Position numbers and translations under genes: made by a program
Source: Kribbella jiaozuonensis
Lineage (GTDB): Bacteria > Actinomycetota > Actinomycetes > Propionibacteriales > Kribbellaceae
DNA length: 64,000 nt
Direction: 5' to 3'
Assembly (NCBI RefSeq): GCF_005233875.1
Contig: NZ_SZPZ01000002.1
Coordinates: forward strand, 1,488,001 to 1,552,000
Notes under the pieces: model-generated
Seen by the model: the letters and a program-made list of their open reading frames with translations, nothing else
Told to the model about the DNA's origin: nothing
Databases searched by the model: none
Shown: piece after piece, positions 51,864-59,588 of the stretch
Layout of the letters: every line of letters begins with the position of its first letter
Numbering within the stretch: the first letter of the stretch is position 1

Positions 51864-54800
51864 CTACTGGAAGTTCGCGGTCAGAACCTGGTCCGTGCTG
51901 ACGGTGAAGGTGTACGACGGCGTTGTCGACACCACGGTCCCGTTCACGGTCCAACTCTGGAAAACGCTATCCGATGATGGCGTCGCAGTCACGGTCACCT
52001 GCGCGCCGAACTCGTACTTCCCGGGCTCGGACTCGTTCCCGGCGATCTTCACCGTGCCGTTCCCGTTGGCCTGGACCGCGACGCTGCGCTGGACGACGTT
52101 GATCACCATCACGTTGTGCAAGGTCGCCGTACCGCTGAGCGTAGCGCCGTTGTACCGGGCCAGGTTGGTCGCCTCGACGTCGCCGCTGATCACCTGGATC
52201 GTGTGGCCGTCGGTCCCGAGGTTGTCGGTGCCGAGGTTGAACGCGTCGACCTGGCCCGAGTTCACCACCAGCCCGTCGTGGAAGCCGTACGCGAACACGT
52301 CGAGCAGGGTCAGCCCACGAGCGCCGTCGACCGTGACGATCTTCGCCGTCTTGCGCATGTACTTGTCGATGACGAACTCGAAGATGCTGCCCTCGTTCAT
52401 CCAGTACGGCTCCTGGTACCCGACCCGGGTGACCGCGTTCCCGTTCGACAGCACGCCCTCGACCCGGCCGTTCTTACCCGCCCTGATCGAGATCGCATGG
52501 TCGAAGAACGCGCCGGCGACCTTCCGTACGACGACGTTGTCGCCGCTGAGGTCGATGCCGTCCCAGGCGTTCGGGAAGCCGGCGTTGATCACGTAGTTGC
52601 CGCCGGCCGTACCGCGGATCGCGTAAGGATAGGGAACGACGCCCTCAGCCTTGCCCGGGTTGTTCTCCGGGTAGAACACCCGCAGCCCGCGCACACCCGC
52701 CTTGCTCTTGAGCGTGATCAGCGCGGTATCGGTATTCCGCTCGAACGCCTGCAGCACGGTCCCGCCGCTCGCACCACCCTGATCCCGGTTCGGTACGGCG
52801 GACGCGCCCCGCAACTCGACCTTCGCCGGAACCGACAGGTGCGTGCTGATCCGGTACCACCCGGCCGGCAGATACACGATGCCGCCACCGTCACGGCCGG
52901 CGCGATCGAGCACCTTCTGGACGTCCCGCGTCGCGTCGGCGGCAGGTAGGTAGCCGACTCCGTGCGGCGCGTCCACGACGTACAGCTGCTGCACCGGCTT
53001 GGGCAGCGGCTTCTGGTCGTACGTCGGTGCTGTGCCGGACATCCGGTGGACGATCCCGGAGACCGCACCGCTGACGTCGGTACCGGTGATCTTCACGTAC
53101 CCGGCCGAGTTGTTGGTGATCCCGCCGTCGACGTGACCGCCGGCCAGGGTCAGGCCCCACCGGTCGTCCATCACGTCGACGAGCAGTCCGGTCCCGGTCC
53201 GGCGAACGTCGGGCTGGAGGAAGCTGCCGGTGAACTGTGCCCGCTGACCCGCGACCACGTGGATCCCGACGAGGTAGTCGCTGACGCTGATCCGGTAGAA
53301 CTGGTCCCACTCGAGGTCGCCGAGGACGAGACCGGTGCCGTGCGCCCGGGTCCAGGCGTCGAGCGCCTGGCGCGACGGCGGGTTGAAGGCCTTGGGCGCC
53401 GATGCCCAGTACATGTTGCTGAAGGCAACGTTCTCCCAGGTGCCGACGTCGGCGCCGTTGTAGGCCCGGGCGCCCTCGAACAGCGCCGTACCGGTCACGT
53501 TGCGGATCGTCGTCGACTCGTGCACCTGGCCCGAGCTCGGTGCGTTGCCGTGGTCGTTCGGCATCGTGCTGACGCCGATCCCGCGGTACGAGTTGAGCAT
53601 GGTGACGTCGGAGACCGTCGACATCATGTAGTTCTCGTTACCGATCCAGGCGCCGCCGGGGATCTCGAACGTGTAGCCGTACGGGACCGGCTTGGTCGCG
53701 CTCTGGTTCGGGTAGTACGTCGTGACGCCGAGGACGCCCGCGCTGCCGCCGATCCGGAACAGGCTCGGCCCGTCGTCGCCGGACGGGAGATCCGCGATGA
53801 TCACGGTGCCGGTGCCGAGCTTCTGGCCGTGGTCGCCACGGAGGCTGCAGAACGCGTGCACCTCGATCGTGTCGGTCACCTTGTACTGACCGGCCGGCAG
53901 CCAGACCGTGCCGCCGCCCGCGTCCTGACAGGCGTAGATCGCCTCCTGGATGGCCTTGGTGGAGTCACGCCGGCCGGTGCGGTCGGCGCCGTACTGCGTT
54001 GCGTCGAAGTCGGCGATGACGCCGTCCTCGGTCGGGTTGCTGGTCTGCACCAGCTTCGGCTTCGGGGTGACGACCGGCGTGAGCCGGAGCTGGAGTTCCT
54101 TGACGATGAACGAGTCGGCGCCGGTCATCGCGACGCGGACGTAGCGGGCGCTCGTGGTCGCGAACCTGGTCCGGCTGACCTGGTTACCGCCCGGTGATCC
54201 GATCCGGCCGACGCTGGTGAACTTCTTGCCGTCGTTCGAGACCTGGACGGTGTAGTCGGGGGAGTAGGCCTCGGCCCATTCGACGCGTACGTCGTTCACC
54301 GGTCGCGGCTTGCCCAGATCGATTTGCAGCCACGAGTCGGCGCCGCCGGTCCAGGACGTGCTGTCGTCCCGGTCGTTGACGGTTGCGGCCGGTCCGTTGC
54401 TGGCCGTCGCCGTACCGCTCGGGGCGAAGTTGGTGTCGACGATCGACGCGGTGAAGGCGTCGAGCTTGGCCTGCAGAGTCGTGAGCGCGGCCTTCACCTG
54501 TACGTCGGTGACGCCCGAAGTGGATGCGACCGCCTGAGCGTCGTCGATCGCAGACTGCAGGGCGGCGCGGCTGCCGACCGGGTACTGGCCGTCGCGGGTG
54601 CCTTCGCGGGCTGCCTTCTGGGCGCGCGTCGCCTGACCGATCAGGTCGACGAGGCCTTCGGTGACGTCGAGCGTGGTCGCGACCTTGGCGACGCGGACCG
54701 CGGCGACCTTGAGGTCGACCGATCCGTCGCCGTTGTGGATGCGGAAGTCGCCGCCGTTCGAGCGGTTCGTCATCACCGCGTCGGGCAGCGCGAACGTGTA

Positions 54801-55664
54801 CGTCTTCCAGGTCTTGGTGTCGCCGTAGCGGATCACCTCGGAGTTCTTGAACTTCTCCGGGATCGTTTCGCCGGGGGAGTCGTAGTGCAGGCCGAACTGG
54901 CCGTTGCCCTCGTCGAAGTAGTCGATGCTGACCAGCGCCAGGCTGTGGTTGTCGTACAGGTAGGTGTCGGCGACGTTCATGTAGAAGAAGTTCGTCCCCG
55001 GCGACGGCGCGGTGTGGTCGGTCTGCCAGTACGCGCGACCGTCCTGTACGCCGGTGATCAGGTGCGACGCGTCGTCGCCGGCGCGCGGGCTGATGCCGTT
55101 CTGCACCGGCGTCGCGCCGAGCTGGACCGATGCGCCCGCCGTACTGATCCGCAGGCTCGCGATCGTGATGTCGGCGCCGGCTCCGAAGACGCGGACGTCG
55201 GCGTCGCCGAGGCGGTTCGTGAAGCCGATGTCGGTGAGCGAGAAGACGCCGGTCTTCCAGGTGCCGGTATTGGTCAGCTGGATGTCGGTCGCGTCCTGCT
55301 GCGGGTTGGTCTTGGCGTCGTACTGCAGGTCGAGGGTGCCGGAGCCGCTGTCGAGATAGGTCACCGTCACCAGGACGTCGTCGGTGCCGATCTCGTCCAC
55401 GTAATCGTGGTCGACGTCGAACTCGAGGTAGCCGGTGCCGGCAGCCTGGTTCGTCTGCCAGTAGGTGCGGCCCTGTTCGGTGCCGGTGCGGAGTCCGGCC
55501 GGGTCGTCGCCGGCAGCGGGCTGTACGCCGAGGGTGGTCGGGGTCGGACCGAGATCGGTGCCGACCCCGCTGGGATACATGGTGGCGGCGTGCGCTGCCG
55601 GTGCGGCGATCACGCTCGCCAGCAGAACAGCAGGAAGTACCCGCGCAAGCAGGCGTCTGGGCAT
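51864..55664 (-). CDS. Very large secreted parallel beta-helix polysaccharide-binding/degrading protein
   Basis: 1266 residues from the ATG at 55664 (GGAGGT 7 bases upstream; an upstream in-frame start at 55697 has none). After a signal peptide come two related beta-sandwich modules (about 27-165 and 167-330), a FIVAR helical module (335-408), and an F5/8C/CBM32 module (413-535). Two pectate-lyase-superfamily parallel beta-helix blocks follow (about 548-905 and 905-1190), each opening with the DGTxxI/AIxxAxxxGGG(T/I)VxLPAGxY pattern. A Flg_new-like C-terminal module ends it (1196-1266). The layout is that of GH28/PL-type enzymes, but catalytic residues cannot be assigned. It probably attacks an acidic or branched polysaccharide whose products enter the importer at 43550. 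Confidence 0.82.
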   Translation of the reverse strand: MPRRLLARVLPAVLLASVIAAPAAHAATMYPSGVGTDLGPTPTTLGVQPAAGDDPAGLRTGTEQGRTYWQTNQAAGTGYLEFDVDHDYVDEIGTDDVLVTVTYLDSGSGTLDLQYDAKTNPQQDATDIQLTNTGTWKTGVFSLTDIGFTNRLGDADVRVFGAGADITIASLRISTAGASVQLGATPVQNGISPRAGDDASHLITGVQDGRAYWQTDHTAPSPGTNFFYMNVADTYLYDNHSLALVSIDYFDEGNGQFGLHYDSPGETIPEKFKNSEVIRYGDTKTWKTYTFALPDAVMTNRSNGGDFRIHNGDGSVDLKVAAVRVAKVATTLDVTEGLVDLIGQATRAQKAAREGTRDGQYPVGSRAALQSAIDDAQAVASTSGVTDVQVKAALTTLQAKLDAFTASIVDTNFAPSGTATASNGPAATVNDRDDSTSWTGGADSWLQIDLGKPRPVNDVRVEWAEAYSPDYTVQVSNDGKKFTSVGRIGSPGGNQVSRTRFATTSARYVRVAMTGADSFIVKELQLRLTPVVTPKPKLVQTSNPTEDGVIADFDATQYGADRTGRRDSTKAIQEAIYACQDAGGGTVWLPAGQYKVTDTIEVHAFCSLRGDHGQKLGTGTVIIADLPSGDDGPSLFRIGGSAGVLGVTTYYPNQSATKPVPYGYTFEIPGGAWIGNENYMMSTVSDVTMLNSYRGIGVSTMPNDHGNAPSSGQVHESTTIRNVTGTALFEGARAYNGADVGTWENVAFSNMYWASAPKAFNPPSRQALDAWTRAHGTGLVLGDLEWDQFYRISVSDYLVGIHVVAGQRAQFTGSFLQPDVRRTGTGLLVDVMDDRWGLTLAGGHVDGGITNNSAGYVKITGTDVSGAVSGIVHRMSGTAPTYDQKPLPKPVQQLYVVDAPHGVGYLPAADATRDVQKVLDRAGRDGGGIVYLPAGWYRISTHLSVPAKVELRGASAVPNRDQGGASGGTVLQAFERNTDTALITLKSKAGVRGLRVFYPENNPGKAEGVVPYPYAIRGTAGGNYVINAGFPNAWDGIDLSGDNVVVRKVAGAFFDHAISIRAGKNGRVEGVLSNGNAVTRVGYQEPYWMNEGSIFEFVIDKYMRKTAKIVTVDGARGLTLLDVFAYGFHDGLVVNSGQVDAFNLGTDNLGTDGHTIQVISGDVEATNLARYNGATLSGTATLHNVMVINVVQRSVAVQANGNGTVKIAGNESEPGKYEFGAQVTVTATPSSDSVFQSWTVNGTVVSTTPSYTFTVSTDQVLTANFQ

Positions 55665-55718
55665 GTGGAAACCTCCAGGTGGCGGACCGGAGTACACAGG
55701 AGAGAGCAGCTGCGCGGA

Positions 55719-55748
55719 TAAGTTAAACCAAGCGTGTTACTTATTCAA
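55719..55748 (-). promoter_or_regulatory. Promoter-operator of the beta-helix operon
   Basis: On the minus strand: -35 TTGAAT (55748-55743), 16-base spacer, -10-like TTAACT (55726-55721), with the same imperfect palindrome (55743-55719) as at 43460-43484. Over 31 bases the two sites differ only at two positions. The site ends 54 bp before the beta-helix start codon and overlaps the stop codon of the upstream MFS gene (55741). The candidate binder is the ROK protein at 48935. Confidence 0.7.
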
Positions 55749-57111
55749 GAGCCCGGCGCCGGGGCAGGAAGAGTGCCGGTACGGCGGCGATCACGGTGAA
55801 CCCGATGGCCCACGCGAAGCTGTGGGCGTACGCCGTCGACGCGGGGTGCCCGGATAACTGCTTCTGCAGGACCACGGCCAGCGTCGCGGCACCGAAAGCG
55901 CCGCCGAGTTGCTGCATGATCCGCGTCGTACTGCTCGCGTGCGGGATCTGGGCCGGCTCGAGGTCGCGGAACGCGCCGACCATCACGGCGAGCATGACCG
56001 CACTCAGCCCGGCGCCACGGACGACCAGGGCGACGGCCAACAGCCAGCACGCCGTACCGGTGAAGGCGAACGGGATCGTCCCGAGCGTCGTGAGCACGAT
56101 GCCGACGAGGATGACCGAGCGAGGACCATAGCGGTCGGTGAGTCCGCCGGCCGTGCGGGCGATCAGGCTGCCGATGCCCTGGGGCACGAGAAGCAGCCCG
56201 GCAGCCGTGACGGTCTCGCCGCGCGCCTGCTGGTAGAAGAGCGGGAGGAGCAGCATCGCGCCGTACAGACCGAAGCCGGTGAGGAACAGGAGCGCGGTCG
56301 ATGCGGTGAAGGACTTGGTGCGGAAGAGCGAGAGATCGATGAGCGGGTCCTTGACCCGTCGGAGGGCGAAGGCGGCCAGGAGTGCGATCCCGGCGACGAG
56401 TGGGATGAGGACGCGGGCGTTGCCGAAGCCGTGATCGCCGACCTGGCTGAGGCCGTAGATGATGCCCGCCAAAGCGGGCGAGATCAGGAGCAGACCTGGT
56501 ACGTCGAGGGCCGCGGCGGTCGGCTCGGGATCCGGTTTGAGCTCGCGGACGGCGAAGACGATCGCGGCGATGCAGATCGGGACGTTGACGTAGAAGATCC
56601 AGCGCCAGTCGAGGTGACCGACGAGAACGCCGCCGATCACCGGGCCGAGGATCGGGCCGATCAAGGCGGGCAGCGTGACGACGGCCATCAGGCGACCGAT
56701 GCGATCACGGCCGGCGGCGCGCAGCAGCAGGGTCTGCAGGATCGGGAGCATCAGCCCGCCGCCGACGCCTTGGACCACGCGGAACGCGATCAGCGAGCCG
56801 ATGTTCCAAGCGATGCCGCAGAGCATCGAGCCGATCAGGAACAGCGCGAGCGCGATGATCCACATCCGCTTGGCGCCGAACCGGTTCGCGGCCCAGCCGG
56901 TGATCGGGACCGCCATCGCGAGCGCCAGCAGGTACGCCGTACTGACCCATTGGACCGTGGACACCGAGGTGTGCAGCTCGATGCCGAGCGTGTGGATCGC
57001 GACGGTGACGATCGTGCTGTCGAGTAGTGGGGCCAGAGCGCCGAGCACCAGCACGGCGGCGAGTTTGAGGACCGCCCGGTCGAGGCGGTCCGTGGTGGGT
57101 GCGGTTGTCAT
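55741..57111 (-). CDS. MFS multidrug efflux transporter (DHA2 family)
   Basis: 456 residues with AAGGAG 9 bases before the ATG. Signature motifs of drug:H+ antiporter-2 members are present (GWAANRFGAKRMWI in loop 2-3, GVGGGLMLPILQTLL for motif C). It should export drugs or metabolites by proton antiport. It is divergent from a TetR regulator, with two palindromic operators in the gap. The last bases of the gene carry the promoter-operator of the beta-helix operon. Confidence 0.9.
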   Translation of the reverse strand: MTTAPTTDRLDRAVLKLAAVLVLGALAPLLDSTIVTVAIHTLGIELHTSVSTVQWVSTAYLLALAMAVPITGWAANRFGAKRMWIIALALFLIGSMLCGIAWNIGSLIAFRVVQGVGGGLMLPILQTLLLRAAGRDRIGRLMAVVTLPALIGPILGPVIGGVLVGHLDWRWIFYVNVPICIAAIVFAVRELKPDPEPTAAALDVPGLLLISPALAGIIYGLSQVGDHGFGNARVLIPLVAGIALLAAFALRRVKDPLIDLSLFRTKSFTASTALLFLTGFGLYGAMLLLPLFYQQARGETVTAAGLLLVPQGIGSLIARTAGGLTDRYGPRSVILVGIVLTTLGTIPFAFTGTACWLLAVALVVRGAGLSAVMLAVMVGAFRDLEPAQIPHASSTTRIMQQLGGAFGAATLAVVLQKQLSGHPASTAYAHSFAWAIGFTVIAAVPALFLPRRRALE

Positions 57112-57125
57112 CCGAGAAACTCCTT

Positions 57126-57142
57126 AGAGACGGTGCGTCTCT
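57126..57142. promoter_or_regulatory. TetR operator candidate 1
   Basis: AGAGACGGTGCGTCTCT is a perfect inverted repeat (7-bp arms, 3-base centre), lying 15 bp before the MFS start codon. It shares the AGAGAC half-site with candidate 2 at 57172. On the minus strand an MFS promoter can be drawn just upstream (-35 TTGCGT, -10 TACTCT, 18 bases apart). Confidence 0.65.
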
Positions 57143-57171
57143 TACCGCTTGTAGAGTAGGCTCGGCTGTAT

Positions 57172-57190
57172 AAGAGACGCAAGGTCTCTT
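57172..57190. promoter_or_regulatory. TetR operator candidate 2
   Basis: AAGAGACGCAAGGTCTCTT has perfect 7-bp arms around GCAAG. It overlaps the likely -35 box of the MFS gene (TTGCGT on the minus strand) and lies 17 bp before the TetR start. With candidate 1 it should let TetR repress both divergent genes. Confidence 0.65.
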
Positions 57191-57207
57191 TTCGAGGAGT
57201 TGGTGTC

Positions 57208-57774
57208 GTGGAGCGTCGGAGGGGTGCGGAGCTCGAGGCCGTCCTGCTCGACGCGGCCTGGGACGAGCTGATGGAGTCCGGGTACGCGCGGCTGACGATG
57301 GAGGCCGTCGCGGCCCGGGCGCACACCGGGAAGCAGGTGCTGTACCGGCGGTGGCGCAACCGGGCCGAGCTGGTGGTCGCGGCGATGCGGCACCGCACCG
57401 GCTCGATCGTCGAGAACGTGCCGGACACCGGGAGCCTGCGCGACGACGTACTCGGCGTACTGCGCCTGATGGCCGATCGGTTCGCGACGCTCGGGCCGGA
57501 TGTCGTCCACGGGTTGCTGGCGGAGGCTCCGGACTTGGATCCGGAGGTCTACACCCGGATGTCGAGCGTGATGGCGACGATCGTGAAGCGTGCGGCGGAG
57601 CGCGGTGAGATCCCGACGGCGGACGTGCCCGACCGGGTGCTCACCGCTCCCACCAACCTGCTGCGTCACGAGATGCTGTTCGCCCGCGAACCGCTACCGC
57701 CGTCCGCGCTCACATCACTTGTCGATGACGTGTTCCTGCCGCTGGTCAGCGGAAGGCCTGGACGTTCCGACTGA
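57208..57774 (+). CDS. TetR/AcrR family transcriptional regulator
   Basis: 188 residues from GTG 57208 with GGAG upstream. The helix-turn-helix is at about 26-57 (LTMEAVAARAHTGKQVLYRRW), followed by a TetR_C helical ligand domain. It is divergent from the DHA2 pump and probably represses it, relieved by a pump substrate. The 3' end overlaps the convergent NmrA-like gene by 29 bp. Confidence 0.92.
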   Translation: MERRRGAELEAVLLDAAWDELMESGYARLTMEAVAARAHTGKQVLYRRWRNRAELVVAAMRHRTGSIVENVPDTGSLRDDVLGVLRLMADRFATLGPDVVHGLLAEAPDLDPEVYTRMSSVMATIVKRAAERGEIPTADVPDRVLTAPTNLLRHEMLFAREPLPPSALTSLVDDVFLPLVSGRPGRSD

Positions 57775-58543
57775 CCCAGTCGGCGAAGGTCCGCGGTGCT
57801 CTCCCGAGCACGGCGTGGACGTCAGGACTGACCTGCTGCTCACCCGCGGACGGCGAACCGAGGACGTCGAGAGTCGCCTCGACCACCGGCTCGGGCATGA
57901 AGTTCAGCATGCCCGCCCGCGCCTGGTCCCGGCTGAGTTCGGTGAACTGCACCGGCTCGCCGACAGCACTCGCGATCACCGCGGCCTGCTCGCGGGGAGA
58001 GATGGCGACCGGACCGGTGAGCGTGTAGATCGCCCCCGCGTGGCTCGCGTCGGTGAGTGCCGCCGCTGCAACCTCGGCGATGTCAGCCGGGTCGACGGTC
58101 GGTAGTGCGACGTCCGCAAATGGCGCGGCCATGGCGCGCTGCGTACGGACGGAGTCGGCCCACTGGAATGCGTTGCTGGCGAAATTGCCCGGTCGCAGGA
58201 TCGTCCACTCGAGACCGGACCCGGTGACGGCGTCCTCGTGGATCGACGGATGGCGCTTGGTGCCGACGCCTTGGGAGGACAGCAGGACGACGCGCGGCAC
58301 GCCGGCCGCCTTGATCACGTCGACGACGTCCTGGAGGTTGCCGCCGGCAAGGAAGTCGGCGGAGGTGAGGAGGAAGACGGCCTTCGCGCCGTCGAGGGCG
58401 GGCTTCAGGGTTTCGGGTTCGGTCAGGTCGACCTGGTGGCCTTCGCCGCGCCGCGAGACGGGGACGACGTCCTCGCCGGCGGCGATCAGGGACTGGACGA
58501 GTGGGCGGCCTACGTTGCCGGTTGCTCCGGTGATCACGATCAT
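57746..58543 (-). CDS. NmrA-like NAD(P)-binding SDR protein
   Basis: 265 residues with the dinucleotide motif MIVITGATGNVGRPLVQ and no canonical SDR Tyr-Lys pair, typical of NmrA/atypical SDR proteins that bind NAD(P) as a redox sensor or reductase. It is divergent from an HxlR regulator, a pair common in actinobacteria, which probably controls it in response to a reactive electrophile. The 3' end overlaps tetR. Confidence 0.85.
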   Translation of the reverse strand: MIVITGATGNVGRPLVQSLIAAGEDVVPVSRRGEGHQVDLTEPETLKPALDGAKAVFLLTSADFLAGGNLQDVVDVIKAAGVPRVVLLSSQGVGTKRHPSIHEDAVTGSGLEWTILRPGNFASNAFQWADSVRTQRAMAAPFADVALPTVDPADIAEVAAAALTDASHAGAIYTLTGPVAISPREQAAVIASAVGEPVQFTELSRDQARAGMLNFMPEPVVEATLDVLGSPSAGEQQVSPDVHAVLGRAPRTFADWVSRNVQAFR

Positions 58544-58567
58544 GAGGAGGACGCTACTGGCCTCGGG

Positions 58568-58592
58568 ATACTAGGTACCTACAGGATAGTAT
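58568..58592. promoter_or_regulatory. HxlR operator candidate
   Basis: The 56-bp divergent gap holds TAGGTACCTA, a perfect 10-bp palindrome (58572-58581), and an outer inverted repeat ATACTA (58568-58573) with TAGTAT (58587-58592). It lies 8 bp before the HxlR GTG. HxlR sites of this GTAC-centred form are known in other bacteria; the match here is inferred. Confidence 0.6.
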
Positions 58593-58599
58593 TGGGATT

Positions 58600-58983
58600 G
58601 TGAACGAGACCACAGCAGTTGAGCCGGTCCAGGCCTGTCCGATCGCACCGGTCGTCGACCTGGTCTTCAGCCGGTGGACGACCCCGATCCTGTGGACCCT
58701 GAACGAGTACGGCCGGCAGCGGTTCGTCGAGCTCGAGCGCCGGATCGGCGTCATCACCCCGAAAGTGCTGACGCAGCGCCTGCGTCAGCTGGAACGTGAC
58801 GGGCTGGTGGTCCGCGAGTACCACGCCGAGGTCCCGCCGCGAGTCGAGTATGAGATCAGCCCGCTCGGCCGCAGCCTCGCTCCGCTCTTCCACGCCCTCG
58901 CCGACTGGTCACCCAACCTCACCGAGGTCGAGAAGGCCCGGCAGGAGTTCGACACGACTCAACCCGCCCACCGCCGTCCCTGA
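58600..58983 (+). CDS. HxlR family transcriptional regulator
   Basis: 127 residues from GTG 58600. The conserved winged helix begins CPIAPVVDLVFSRWTTPIL and continues RRIGVITPKVLTQRLRQLERDGLV, with the wing at about 75-90. Cys13 is in the usual position for thiol-based sensing in some family members. It is divergent from the NmrA-like gene and probably controls it. It ends 4 bp before a convergent hypothetical gene. Confidence 0.9.
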   Translation: MNETTAVEPVQACPIAPVVDLVFSRWTTPILWTLNEYGRQRFVELERRIGVITPKVLTQRLRQLERDGLVVREYHAEVPPRVEYEISPLGRSLAPLFHALADWSPNLTEVEKARQEFDTTQPAHRRP

Positions 58984-58986
58984 GTC

Positions 58987-59394
58987 TCAGGCGACGCCGA
59001 TCAGTTCGCGGTTGCGCAGGACGTCGACCAGAGCGAAAAGGTGCGGGAGGGTGTCGGCCAGACGGAGGTCGCCGGCTTCGTGGTGCTGCCAGCCGAACTC
59101 GAGCTCGCCATCGATGACGTGCTCTTCGAGCGGTACGGCGTACCGGCTGAGCGTCACGCGGGCCGGGCCGGTCTGCGGGTGGTGGTCGCCGCAGCCGCAT
59201 TCGGCCGGGATGGTGATCGTGGTCAGTGCGTCGGGGGAGTAGCTGCGCATGCGGAGCGTCGTACCGCGGGCGGAGAACCGGGCGATCGTTGCGTCAGGCA
59301 ACTGTACGAGCAGCTCGACCGGGACGGCGTACGAACCGGGGAGCAGTCGGAGACCACGAGACGCGAGCAGATCGGCAAGAGCCGGGAGATTCAT
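58987..59394 (-). CDS. Hypothetical protein with a CGCGDHH motif
   Basis: 135 residues from the ATG at 59394, with AGGAA 7 bases upstream; the open frame reaches 59433 without a ribosome site. It has no signal peptide or membrane segment. The centre has IPAECGCGDHHPQTG, a Cys/His cluster that could bind a metal. I do not recognise a family. It lies 79 bp downstream of a 17-codon Cys-rich leader ORF on the same strand (59473-59526), which suggests cysteine- or sulfur-linked expression. Confidence 0.55.
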   Translation of the reverse strand: MNLPALADLLASRGLRLLPGSYAVPVELLVQLPDATIARFSARGTTLRMRSYSPDALTTITIPAECGCGDHHPQTGPARVTLSRYAVPLEEHVIDGELEFGWQHHEAGDLRLADTLPHLFALVDVLRNRELIGVA

Positions 59395-59472
59395 GCGAAG
59401 TTCCTGTGAGTGCTGTGTCGGCGGGCGGGCCACGGAAAGGGGCAGGGCCTCGTGCGCCGGACTCGGCGCGCG

Positions 59473-59526
59473 TCAGTGACAACACTGACAACAGCAACAA
59501 CACAGCATCTGCATGCGGATGATCAT
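59473..59526 (-). CDS. Polycysteine leader ORF, candidate cysteine-responsive attenuator
   Basis: A 17-codon ORF from ATG 59526 to TGA encodes MIIRMQMLCCCCCQCCH, 7 Cys in its last 9 residues. Six of the seven Cys codons are TGT, the rare Cys codon expected in a high-GC genome. Polycysteine leader ORFs that sense charged Cys-tRNA are known in mycobacteria. The start has no clear ribosome site, as for leaderless leaders. The downstream gene is a hypothetical protein. The plus strand here is a CAA/ACA-rich run, so a chance pattern is possible. Confidence 0.5.
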   Translation of the reverse strand: MIIRMQMLCCCCCQCCH

Positions 59527-59588
59527 TGCAGGACCGCGGGTCCACCGGCAAACATCGTCCGCAATCTGGGACGACGGTCCGTGATGTG

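Noticed and set aside
59514..59585. 23-codon plus-strand ORF (MRMIIAGPRVHRQTSS...)
   Set aside because: No ribosome site, no downstream partner on that strand, and no unusual codon pattern.
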